5,082 nucleotides of DNA, from positions 1 to 5,082 of the forward strand of contig CAAGGT010000063.1 of the NCBI GenBank assembly GCA_900769465.1, written 5' to 3'. The notes below the pieces were generated by a model that worked only from the letters and a program-made list of their open reading frames with translations, was not told the origin of the DNA and searched no databases. This stretch comes from Bacteroidaceae bacterium. Its GTDB lineage: Bacteria; Bacteroidota; Bacteroidia; Bacteroidales; Bacteroidaceae. The position numbers were made by a program, and so were the translations under genes. Of the stretch, positions 1-5,082 are shown piece by piece. The first letter of the stretch is position 1. Each line of letters opens with the position of its first letter.

Positions 1-12
1 ATTATCAAAAGT
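1..12. repeat. Left terminal inverted repeat of the RIT element
   Basis: ATTATCAAAAGT at the first base of the window is the exact reverse complement of 3445-3456 at the other end of the recombinase trio. Beyond base 12 the two ends diverge, apart from a TTT at 15-17 and the inner TGATAA. The repeat may extend to the left of the window, which cannot be seen. Confidence 0.8.
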
Positions 13-77
13 GTTTTGATTTAATCCTTGTAGAAAGCATATGTAATTAATAAGTGTTAATAATGTTGTCGTGATAA
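2..77. repeat. Left end module: TTATCA and TGATAA as inverted outer bounds, 76 bp
   Basis: Bases 1-7 (ATTATCA) are mirrored by 72-78 (TGATAAT). Counted from the shared six bases TTATCA...TGATAA the module spans 76 bp, the same as the strong palindrome at the right end. The interior pairs poorly, unlike the right end. Inside the module, 4-20 is a separate short palindrome, ATCAAAA-GTG-TTTTGAT, with 7-bp perfect arms. These may be recombinase-binding arms; that role is inferred from their position. A 7-bp match in AT-rich DNA could be chance, but the identical spacing at both ends argues against it. Confidence 0.5.
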
Positions 78-78
78 T

Positions 79-134
79 AATTTGTGTATTTTGTTTACGA
101 CTGCGCTATTGCAGCTAATCTTAAATAATATTTT
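79..134 (+). promoter_or_regulatory. Leader and presumed promoter region of the recombinase operon
   Basis: This is the only non-coding stretch upstream of the trio, so the operon promoter must lie here, in the left end module, or outside the element. There is no convincing promoter. The nearest match to a Bacteroidetes-type signal is GTTG (65-68) followed after 18 nt by TATTTTG (87-93), which lacks one of the two spacer bases of the usual TAnnTTTG. A small hairpin, CTGCG/TGCAG with a 4-nt loop, lies at 101-114 in the leader. No Shine-Dalgarno sequence precedes the ATG at 135; the region is A/T-rich, as is common for Bacteroidetes starts. Confidence 0.25.
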
Positions 135-1367
135 ATGTACGAAAAATCCATTGATGAGATGCACGAATTGCTATTCGCGACATTAGAGAAACAACAGCTC
201 TCTCAACGAACAATTTCTGGATATTCTCGAATATTTCGGAAGTTATGTAGGTTTATGCAAGAGAATAGTTATGTAACCTACAATTCGCAAGTAGGGTGTG
301 ATTTTATGACGGCAGAATGTAGTCAACGCCCAAGAAGTTATTATTCTACCGTACAAAGCGTTGTCAGTTTACTAGATTATATAGTAGCAGACAAACCATA
401 TAGGCAAAATCGGCTTTGTGTTGCTTTAGAATTGGAGTTTCCAAATGAATTGGGTGCTTGTGCTAAAAAGTTTATTCATCAAATCACATTAGAGAATAGA
501 TTTTCTCCGCATACTACTCGGCAATACGATTCTGTACTAAGTAAATTTACCACATATATGTCAGTACATAATATTGAAATTGAGGATATTGACAGCGTAC
601 ATATTAGTGAGTATTTCGGCTCATTACCTGAGATTAAGCCATATATCTATACCCCTATTAGAAGATTCCTTGAGTATTTATTCATACATAAGCAGACTAA
701 AAAGGATCTGTCTAAACGCTTGGAAATATACAAAGTCAAACGCCCTGAAAAGCTACCATCCATTTACTCTGTCGAGGAGATAACATCAATGGAAAAATCC
801 ATTGAAAAGGATTCGCGTATTGGTAAACGTAATTATGCTATGTTTCTACTTGCATCTCGATTAGGCTTGCGTTCTTCTGATATACGACAACTGCAATTTG
901 AGAATATAGATTGGGATAACAATAGGATATATATCAAGCAATACAAAACTGGTAAAGAGATAGAACTCCCTTTATTAAAGATAGTAGGAGAAGCGATTGC
1001 TAACTACATTCTATATGGACGACCTAAATCCTCTAGCAAATATGTATTTTTAGACTACAGTGGGCGAAAGACGATAAGTGTCGGACGTTTCTCTGATATG
1101 ATATCCCGTATTATGACAGATGCGAATATTGATTATAGACATCGTCACCATGGCCCCCACTGCCTAAGACACAGCTTCGCTGCTAATCTACTTAATACAG
1201 GAGTCTCACTGCCAGTTATATCTGAATCCTTGGGACATATGCATACTAGCTCTACTATGACATATCTCGGCATTGAACTTGACGGATTGCTAAAATGCTC
1301 TTTAGATGTACCGACTGTGCCTGATAGTTTTTATACACAGAAAGGAGGTTGGTTCTATGAAAAATAA
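135..1367 (+). CDS. Tyrosine recombinase, first of the trio (RitA-like), 410 aa
   Basis: A site-specific DNA recombinase that would cut and rejoin the element ends through a covalent 3'-phosphotyrosine. The catalytic domain occupies about residues 208-385. The expected residues are Arg246 (LGLRSSD), Lys271 (YKTGK, aligned to the XerD GKG lysine), His342 and Arg345 (HCLRH), His368 (LGHMH) and the nucleophile Tyr377. The N-terminal part is longer than in the two partners. It appears to hold two SAM-like DNA-binding units, about 10-90 and 110-190, each with a T-x2-x-Y helix start followed by a K/R-F-x2-YM/FM-like segment. The ATG at 135 is the first start after an in-frame TAA at 126-128. It has no SD. 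The 3' end overlaps the next recombinase gene by 11 nt, implying coupled translation. The recombinase identity is certain; the RitA label rests on gene order. Confidence 0.95.
   Translation: MYEKSIDEMHELLFATLEKQQLSQRTISGYSRIFRKLCRFMQENSYVTYNSQVGCDFMTAECSQRPRSYYSTVQSVVSLLDYIVADKPYRQNRLCVALELEFPNELGACAKKFIHQITLENRFSPHTTRQYDSVLSKFTTYMSVHNIEIEDIDSVHISEYFGSLPEIKPYIYTPIRRFLEYLFIHKQTKKDLSKRLEIYKVKRPEKLPSIYSVEEITSMEKSIEKDSRIGKRNYAMFLLASRLGLRSSDIRQLQFENIDWDNNRIYIKQYKTGKEIELPLLKIVGEAIANYILYGRPKSSSKYVFLDYSGRKTISVGRFSDMISRIMTDANIDYRHRHHGPHCLRHSFAANLLNTGVSLPVISESLGHMHTSSTMTYLGIELDGLLKCSLDVPTVPDSFYTQKGGWFYEK
1341..1348 (+). promoter_or_regulatory. Strong Shine-Dalgarno site that sets the start of the second recombinase
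   Basis: AAAGGAGG lies inside the 3' end of the first recombinase gene, 8 nt before the ATG at 1357. This supports 1357 over the in-frame upstream ATG at 1306, which has no such site and would add 17 residues (starting MYRLCLIV) that overlap the first gene. Confidence 0.8.
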
Positions 1368-2367
1368 TATTCAATTCCAGAGCCCCTTCGCACAGTATAT
1401 GACAAATTATATTAAAGAGAAAGAATCCTTAGGATTTAAATCTCTTGAAATTAAATATATACTCGCAGACATTGATAGATTTCTTTATTCTGCAGGTGCT
1501 GAGGTGATTGACGAACCTAACTTTAATGCTTGGATATCAACGCGTATAAACGATTCTGAAGAGACATTACGCCGGAAATATATGGCAATGGCAAATTTCT
1601 GCAAGTATTTATCTTATATGGGAGTGACTTGTTACATACCAAAGGTTCCTCGAATTAAAAAGAAAAATTTTACTCCCACCATCTTTACAAAGAACCAGAT
1701 TGAAGCAATCTTCAATAGTTGCGACAATATGTGTACTAAAAGCAAAATGCCTAAAAGCATTATAATTATACTCCCGACAATAGTTAGATTACTATATAGT
1801 ACAGGAATAAGAATAAGTGAGGCATTATCACTCAAGAACAAGGATCTTCATCTGGATGATAATTATATTGTTTTGAATCAGACGAAGAATAAGACTCAAA
1901 GGCTAATTCCAATCAATTTAACAATGAAGGTAGTATTAGAACAATATCTTAGATATCGAAACCAGATTCCAATAGTAGATATTAGTGCTCCGAATGGGTA
2001 CCTGTTTGTATCTCTATTAGGAGCAAAATGTAGCAGAGAGAGTCTATTACATTATTTCCATAAAATATTGCATAATGCAGGAGTCCCAAGGTATAATAGT
2101 CAACTTGGTCCTAGGCTACATGATCTCCGTCATACTTGTGCTGTTCATTCTTTGATAAAAGCGAATCAGTCTGGATGTGATTTATACAATTACCTACCAT
2201 ACTTATCGGTCTTTTTAGGTCATAAAAATATTTATAGCACAGAAAAGTATCTGCGCTTATCAGCCGAAGTATACCCTGAAATCACTATGAATAACAGTGA
2301 ATTAAATGATTTATACAGCAATGTAATTTCTTCACATTATGAAAACGACAAAACGATCAATCACTGA
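1357..2367 (+). CDS. Tyrosine recombinase, second of the trio (RitB-like), 336 aa
   Basis: Second phage-integrase-family recombinase. An N-terminal SAM-like core-binding region covers about residues 8-95 and the catalytic domain about 105-305. The catalytic residues are all present: Arg152 (STGIRISEAL), Lys177 (TKNKTQRLIPI), His255 and Arg258 (LHDLRHT), His289 (LGHKN) and Tyr298 (EKYLR). About 38 residues follow the tyrosine, possibly a tail that contacts a neighbouring protomer, as in other family members (inference). The start is set by the AAAGGAGG at 1341-1348. The gene overlaps the first recombinase by 11 nt (ATGAAAAATAA holds both start and stop) and the third by 29 nt. Its HxxR box (HDLRH) differs from the HCLRH shared by the other two, so it is probably the divergent member, consistent with a distinct role in a heteromeric complex. 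Confidence 0.95.
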   Translation: MKNNIQFQSPFAQYMTNYIKEKESLGFKSLEIKYILADIDRFLYSAGAEVIDEPNFNAWISTRINDSEETLRRKYMAMANFCKYLSYMGVTCYIPKVPRIKKKNFTPTIFTKNQIEAIFNSCDNMCTKSKMPKSIIIILPTIVRLLYSTGIRISEALSLKNKDLHLDDNYIVLNQTKNKTQRLIPINLTMKVVLEQYLRYRNQIPIVDISAPNGYLFVSLLGAKCSRESLLHYFHKILHNAGVPRYNSQLGPRLHDLRHTCAVHSLIKANQSGCDLYNYLPYLSVFLGHKNIYSTEKYLRLSAEVYPEITMNNSELNDLYSNVISSHYENDKTINH

Positions 2368-3376
2368 TTTTGCATCATATCTTCAGCGGTTCTTTACAGA
2401 GTATTTGCCCGGTGAACGTATGGTTAGCAAACATACAGTTAGAGCATATAGGGATACATTTGTGCTGTTTGTTGAATTCATGCACTCTACGCAGAAGATT
2501 AGTCCAGATAAGATAAAACTACAAAATTTCACAAGAGATATGGTTGTGTCTTTTCTGAATTGGTTGATTGAGGTTAAGCATTGTAGTACATCAACCTACA
2601 CATCCAGATACGCCGCAATTCGTTCTTTTTGTGAATACTTGCAATATAAAGAGCCTTCTAATCTTGCTCAATGGCAAGATATTAGGGCAATTAAGACTAA
2701 ACGACCTATCAGAAATTCTGTTGAGTATCTAACGATGTCTGGTATTAAAGTCTTGCTAGGACAAATTCCTACGGATAACAAAGTTGGAAGACGCGACCTT
2801 GCCATATTATCTTTACTATATGAGAGTGCTGCAAGGGTTCAAGAGCTTGTTAATCTTACACCATCTTCATTACGATTGGAGTCTCCTGCAATAGTTCAAC
2901 TATATGGGAAAGGCAATAAAAGACGAATTGTGCCTCTAAATCCCCATATCGCAGATCTGCTTTCTGTTTATATGGAGGATTATGGTATTAATACAGAATA
3001 TTGTCGAGAGCGTCCACTCTTCTTCAATTGCTGGGGAACCAAGTTAACGACATCTGGCATAACCTATATTTTGCAGAAATATGCCAACTTAGCAAGAATT
3101 AGACATCCAACAGATATTCCACCTAAAATTAGTCCTCATTGTTTAAGACATTCGAAAGCAATGCATTTATTGGAGAATGGTGTAAACTTAATATATATCC
3201 GAGATATACTAGGTCATACATCAATTCAAACTACTGAAATATATGCAAGAATTGATTCAAAACACAAGCGTGAAGCTATTGAGAAAGCCTCAATTAGAAT
3301 ATCTCCATTGGATTTAGAAAAACCAATATGGGAAAAAGATGAGCAACTAAAAGCTTTTCTAAAAAGTTTAGCCTAA
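2339..3376 (+). CDS. Tyrosine recombinase, third of the trio (RitC-like), 345 aa
   Basis: Third recombinase, and the one closest in motif spelling to XerC/XerD. A SAM-like core-binding domain covers about residues 10-105, with the signature VSKHTVRAYRDT and a typical CEYLQ helix end. The catalytic domain covers about 130-310. The catalytic residues are Arg166 (AARVQEL), Lys191 (YGKGNKRRIVPL), His267 and Arg270 (SPHCLRHS), His293 (LGHTSIQTTEIY) and Tyr302. About 43 charged residues follow the tyrosine. The ATG at 2339 overlaps the end of the second gene by 29 nt and has no visible SD, so translation is probably coupled or reinitiated. The next in-frame ATG (Met28, in GERMVSKHT) would remove the first helix and is less likely. 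The stop is 3 nt before the start of the right-end palindrome. Confidence 0.95.
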   Translation: MKTTKRSITDFASYLQRFFTEYLPGERMVSKHTVRAYRDTFVLFVEFMHSTQKISPDKIKLQNFTRDMVVSFLNWLIEVKHCSTSTYTSRYAAIRSFCEYLQYKEPSNLAQWQDIRAIKTKRPIRNSVEYLTMSGIKVLLGQIPTDNKVGRRDLAILSLLYESAARVQELVNLTPSSLRLESPAIVQLYGKGNKRRIVPLNPHIADLLSVYMEDYGINTEYCRERPLFFNCWGTKLTTSGITYILQKYANLARIRHPTDIPPKISPHCLRHSKAMHLLENGVNLIYIRDILGHTSIQTTEIYARIDSKHKREAIEKASIRISPLDLEKPIWEKDEQLKAFLKSLA

Positions 3377-3379
3377 TCT

Positions 3380-3455
3380 TTATCAAAAGTCGTTTTTAGC
3401 AAGTGCTGATGTAACTATTTTATAATCAGTGATGCTTCTAAACGACTTTTGATAA
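3380..3455. repeat. Right end module: 76-bp imperfect palindrome
   Basis: TTATCAAAAGTCGTTT (3380-3395) is perfectly mirrored by AAACGACTTTTGATAA (3440-3455). In the same register CTGAT (3406-3410) pairs with ATCAG (3425-3429), leaving a 14-nt centre. The structure therefore has 16-bp perfect outer arms, a weak middle and 5-bp inner arms. The outer right arm contains the terminal inverted repeat. It is probably the binding platform for the recombinases at this end. Transcribed, it would form a long hairpin and could slow or stop transcription in either direction, but no T-run follows on the + side (TATTAAAC), so a terminator role is only possible. Confidence 0.85.
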
Positions 3456-3456
3456 T
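3445..3456. repeat. Right terminal inverted repeat of the RIT element
   Basis: ACTTTTGATAAT is the exact reverse complement of bases 1-12. It is the outer tip of the right palindrome. The hexamer GATAAT at its end (3451-3456) recurs as a direct copy at 3468-3473, so the true crossover point could lie at either copy. Confidence 0.8.
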
Positions 3457-3472
3457 ATTAAACTATGGATAA

Positions 3473-3712
3473 TGCAACGAGTGTGAGGCTCACAACTACT
3501 TCTGCACGAAGACGGAGTTTGTAGAGCGCATGGAGGCTTGGTGGGGCGATGCCGACTTCCCGACAATGGAAAGGGTTACGGGCTACCGTCAAGATGACTT
3601 CTCGCCCGAAGAGGGCTATCAGGACTTTGTTGATGCCTGCAACGAGTGGTGGAAGGCGAAATCCTACGACGAGAAGCGAGTAATCTTCAAAGAACAGAAC
3701 AGCGAGGATTAG
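3473..3712 (+). pseudogene. 3' fragment of a gene interrupted by the RIT element, 79 codons
   Basis: The frame is open from just after a TAA at 3470-3472 to the stop at 3710-3712. It reads as a well-formed acidic, aromatic-rich protein end, with no ATG, GTG or TTG before the ATG at 3530. The first residues include CNEC and a C-x2-C-x2-H-x3-C arrangement, then VERMEAWWGD and ACNEWWKAKSYDEK. Residues upstream of Met 3530 have the same codon style as those after it, so the coding sequence truly begins further left and was cut by the element. The missing 5' part should lie to the left of position 1. The stop is 3 nt before the next gene, showing that the fragment belonged to that operon. A 60-residue product from 3530 is possible but lacks a ribosome site. 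No family recognised. Confidence 0.7.
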
Positions 3713-3715
3713 CCT

Positions 3716-4276
3716 ATGGTCTATCAACTTCTTAAAGACATTGAGCAGCTGCTGGGTGGCAAGGAGTCGCTCACAGCTGGCGAGCAGAGTATCTTGGAAC
3801 GCTCATCGCAAGCCCTCGCCACGCTGCGCAACAGCGAGGACACGGAACTATTAAAGCAAAATGAAATCCTTGTGCGCTTCTGCCCGGCAACAAAGAGTCC
3901 TGTGCTTGTCTACTACGATGGTGATGGTATGTGCTCGTGTATGCACAACGACACCGTAGCCGAGGACATTGAGGATGTGAAACGCTGGTTAGAAGATGCC
4001 ACATCAGCAACACCCACCGACACTATGAGTTACCAAACCGAAGAAACTGTATTGGACGACATCCTCTCTTCCGAGGAGAATTGCGAGACCTTTATGGAGG
4101 TCGTAATGGAAGAGATTCAGTCCGACGAAGAGACCTACCGCCACAAGGCACACCAACTAATCCAGGCATACCGCCGTGAGAACTGCGACGACCTCATTAT
4201 GGCACTGTGTGGCTGGTCAATGAACACATTACTTATCAAGTATCAGCAGAGAAAGGAGGCAAAGGACAATGAATAG
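3716..4276 (+). CDS. Hypothetical acidic protein, 186 aa
   Basis: I do not recognise this protein. It starts 3 nt after the preceding stop, with GAGGA at 3704-3708 as a well-placed ribosome site. Two parts are visible. Residues 1-95 hold an N-terminal helix pair (QLLKDIEQLLGGKESLTAGEQ), then a strand-rich stretch (ILVRFCPATKSPVLVYYDGDG) and Cys56, Cys73 and Cys75. After a Thr/Ser/Pro-rich linker at about 96-107, residues 108-186 are mostly helical and very acidic, ending in a lysine-rich tail (KYQQRKEAKDNE). There is no signal peptide or membrane segment, so it is probably cytoplasmic. It overlaps the next gene by 8 nt, so the two are likely translated together. Its small size and setting suit accessory cargo of a plasmid or conjugative element, which is inference. 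Confidence 0.8.
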   Translation: MVYQLLKDIEQLLGGKESLTAGEQSILERSSQALATLRNSEDTELLKQNEILVRFCPATKSPVLVYYDGDGMCSCMHNDTVAEDIEDVKRWLEDATSATPTDTMSYQTEETVLDDILSSEENCETFMEVVMEEIQSDEETYRHKAHQLIQAYRRENCDDLIMALCGWSMNTLLIKYQQRKEAKDNE

Positions 4277-4940
4277 AATTTTAGAGGCAGTAAGGGCGTA
4301 CTTCAACGCCATTGAGAACCCCACAGATGAGGAGAAGCGAATTCAGGCGTTGCTTGCCGAGGACTTCTTCCCGATTACCTCGGTATGCCGCGATGACCTT
4401 CGAGCAAGGCACTTCGATGCCGACAAGGTAACAGATGAGCAGATGCAGGAACTTGCTCGCAAGATGGCGAATGACTACTGCGAGCAGCTCTACTGGGATA
4501 GTATGGAGATTATCGCTGAGCTAATGGGCATACCCAAACGAAGAGTTGATTTCTGTCCCAAGTGCGAGTCGGAGTTGGTTTACTTCGATGTGACGACGGG
4601 GCTCAATCGTTGCTCTAACTGCGGACAGGAATGGGACAACAACATCTATGCTTTGGTAGAGTTCCCCGATGACGGCACCTACTTCGAGCAGGAAGATATT
4701 GGCTATCCGGTATTCGATAGAGAGGATAACGGAGCCAGGCTCGTTCCCGAGTATGAGTATATGTTGCAATTCGGCAGGACACCAGATAGCAAGAAGTGCT
4801 ACCGTGCCGTAGAGTGGCCCGCATCACAGGAGTTTATCGGCAATGAGGAGTGTATGCTCATCAACGATGACGAGGGATTGGAACTCTTTGGCTCATCAGC
4901 TTACTGGGTTCCCGTAACACTACTAAACAAGGAGGTATGA
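4269..4940 (+). CDS. Hypothetical zinc-ribbon protein, 223 aa
   Basis: The central feature is a four-cysteine zinc ribbon: CPKC (Cys96, Cys99), 15 residues, then CSNC (Cys115, Cys118). The spacing is that of treble-clef or rubredoxin-knuckle ribbons found in many nucleic-acid-binding and structural proteins. Residues 1-90 look helical, with an ALLAEDFFP segment and a long amphipathic stretch DEQMQELARKMANDYCEQL. Residues 125-223 are acidic, rich in aromatic residues and probably beta-rich. The start is supported by AAAGGAGG at 4252-4259, 9 nt before the ATG, with a second AAAGGA at 4261-4266. The gene overlaps its upstream neighbour by 8 nt (ATGAATAG) and the downstream one by 4 nt. No signal peptide or membrane segment. 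The ribbon is clear; the function is unknown and no named family can be assigned. Confidence 0.85.
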   Translation: MNRILEAVRAYFNAIENPTDEEKRIQALLAEDFFPITSVCRDDLRARHFDADKVTDEQMQELARKMANDYCEQLYWDSMEIIAELMGIPKRRVDFCPKCESELVYFDVTTGLNRCSNCGQEWDNNIYALVEFPDDGTYFEQEDIGYPVFDREDNGARLVPEYEYMLQFGRTPDSKKCYRAVEWPASQEFIGNEECMLINDDEGLELFGSSAYWVPVTLLNKEV

Positions 4941-5082
4941 TAGCACTTATAGACCCTTTTAAGGAGGAGATGCTCGGGCGAGGCTTCTCGGCGCATCATC
5001 TCGGCATTCACGTCAATATGCTCACCGGAGAGATGTCACTCATCAAGAGCGACGAGGCACGCAACCACGCTAAGGAGGTGCG
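4937..5082 (+). CDS. Hypothetical protein, 5' part only (48 codons in window)
   Basis: An open frame starts with ATG at 4937 in an ATGA overlap with the previous stop and runs off the window end. It begins MIALIDPFKEEMLGRGF and continues with AHHLGIHVNMLTGEMSL and a charged stretch. AAGGAGG at 4929-4935 is only 1 nt from this ATG. A second AAGGAGG at 4961-4967 is 2 nt before an in-frame ATG at 4970 (Met12). Both are closer than ideal, so the exact start is uncertain; stop-start coupling favours 4937. Codon use and G+C match the two genes before it, so it is the next member of the same operon. No family recognised from this fragment. Confidence 0.65.
   Translation, partial: MIALIDPFKEEMLGRGFSAHHLGIHVNMLTGEMSLIKSDEARNHAKEV

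Larger units (their letters stand above)
1..3456 (+). mobile_element. Recombinase-in-trio (RIT) type element, three tyrosine recombinases between inverted repeats
   Basis: Seen: three co-directional overlapping tyrosine-recombinase genes fill the segment, and nothing else is encoded. It is bounded by the 12-bp inverted repeat ATTATCAAAAGT (1-12) and its reverse complement ACTTTTGATAAT (3445-3456). The segment is clearly more AT-rich than the DNA after it, with frequent ATA and AGA codons that are rare downstream. Known: RIT elements are mobile units of roughly this size that carry only three tandem tyrosine recombinases. Inferred: this is a complete or nearly complete copy. All three catalytic sets are intact, so it may still be active. 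The left boundary is uncertain because the window starts on the repeat, and the right boundary could lie up to about 16 bp further out (to 3472). The element seems to have split a gene whose 3' part starts near 3473. Confidence 0.88.

Noticed and set aside
1306..1356. Upstream in-frame ATG that would give the second recombinase 17 more residues
   Set aside because: No ribosome site precedes it, while AAAGGAGG lies 8 nt before the ATG at 1357, and the extra residues do not look like recombinase sequence.
135..3376. Integron or Tn554-type organisation
   Set aside because: There is no attC-like array or cassette, and the third gene is a full tyrosine recombinase, not a small TnpC-like accessory protein.
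3380..3455. Right palindrome as a dedicated intrinsic terminator
   Set aside because: The stem is strong but AT-rich and no T-run follows on the plus side; its place at the element end and its shared 76-bp frame with the left end fit a recombination site better.
3448..3477. Outward-facing promoter from the right end (TTGATA or TTTG) driving the operon
   Set aside because: No matching -10 or TAnnTTTG element is found at a suitable distance downstream.
3465..3524. Short frame ATG GAT AAT ... TAG, 19 codons, at the element edge
   Set aside because: Too short, no ribosome site, and it overlaps the better frame of the broken gene, which continues in the style of the downstream genes.
3458..3727. 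89-codon open frame on the minus strand
   Set aside because: It is antisense to the broken gene fragment, with no ribosome site and no recognisable protein features; the plus-strand frame fits the operon.
4521..4827. Minus-strand open frames opposite the zinc-ribbon gene
   Set aside because: They are shadows of a well-supported plus-strand gene; the zinc-ribbon motif and SD site are on the plus strand.

Overview
The window has two parts that look very different. Positions 1 to about 3456 are AT-rich and hold three consecutive, same-strand, overlapping genes for tyrosine recombinases. Each has a complete catalytic set, and the trio is bracketed by an inverted repeat beginning ATTATCAAAAGT. 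This is the layout of a 'recombinase in trio' (RIT) mobile element. Both ends carry a 76-bp structure that opens with TTATCA and closes with TGATAA. At the right end it is a strong imperfect palindrome with 16-bp perfect outer arms. The window begins exactly on the left inverted repeat, so the left flank and any outermost bases are not visible.

From about 3457 to 5082 the base composition is markedly richer in G+C and codon choice changes. A run of short, tightly packed genes follows: a 79-codon open fragment with no credible start, a 186-residue acidic protein, a 223-residue protein with a four-cysteine zinc ribbon, and the start of a further gene cut by the window end. They are joined by a 3-nt gap or by overlaps of 8 and 4 nt, mostly with strong Shine-Dalgarno sequences, so they look like one operon. 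The first fragment reads open up to a stop codon at 3470-3472, just outside the element's right repeat. The simplest reading is that the RIT element inserted into this operon and separated that gene from its 5' half, which would lie to the left of position 1.

The recombinase sequences, the SD-less AT-rich start of the first gene and the style of the small hypothetical genes suggest a Bacteroidales-like gut bacterium, with the operon perhaps being accessory or conjugative-element cargo. This taxonomic call is an inference; nothing here is diagnostic. The three recombinases are probably made from one transcript with coupled translation and act together on the element ends. The downstream proteins have no function I can recognise. 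No RNA genes, CRISPR arrays or other insertion sequences were seen.
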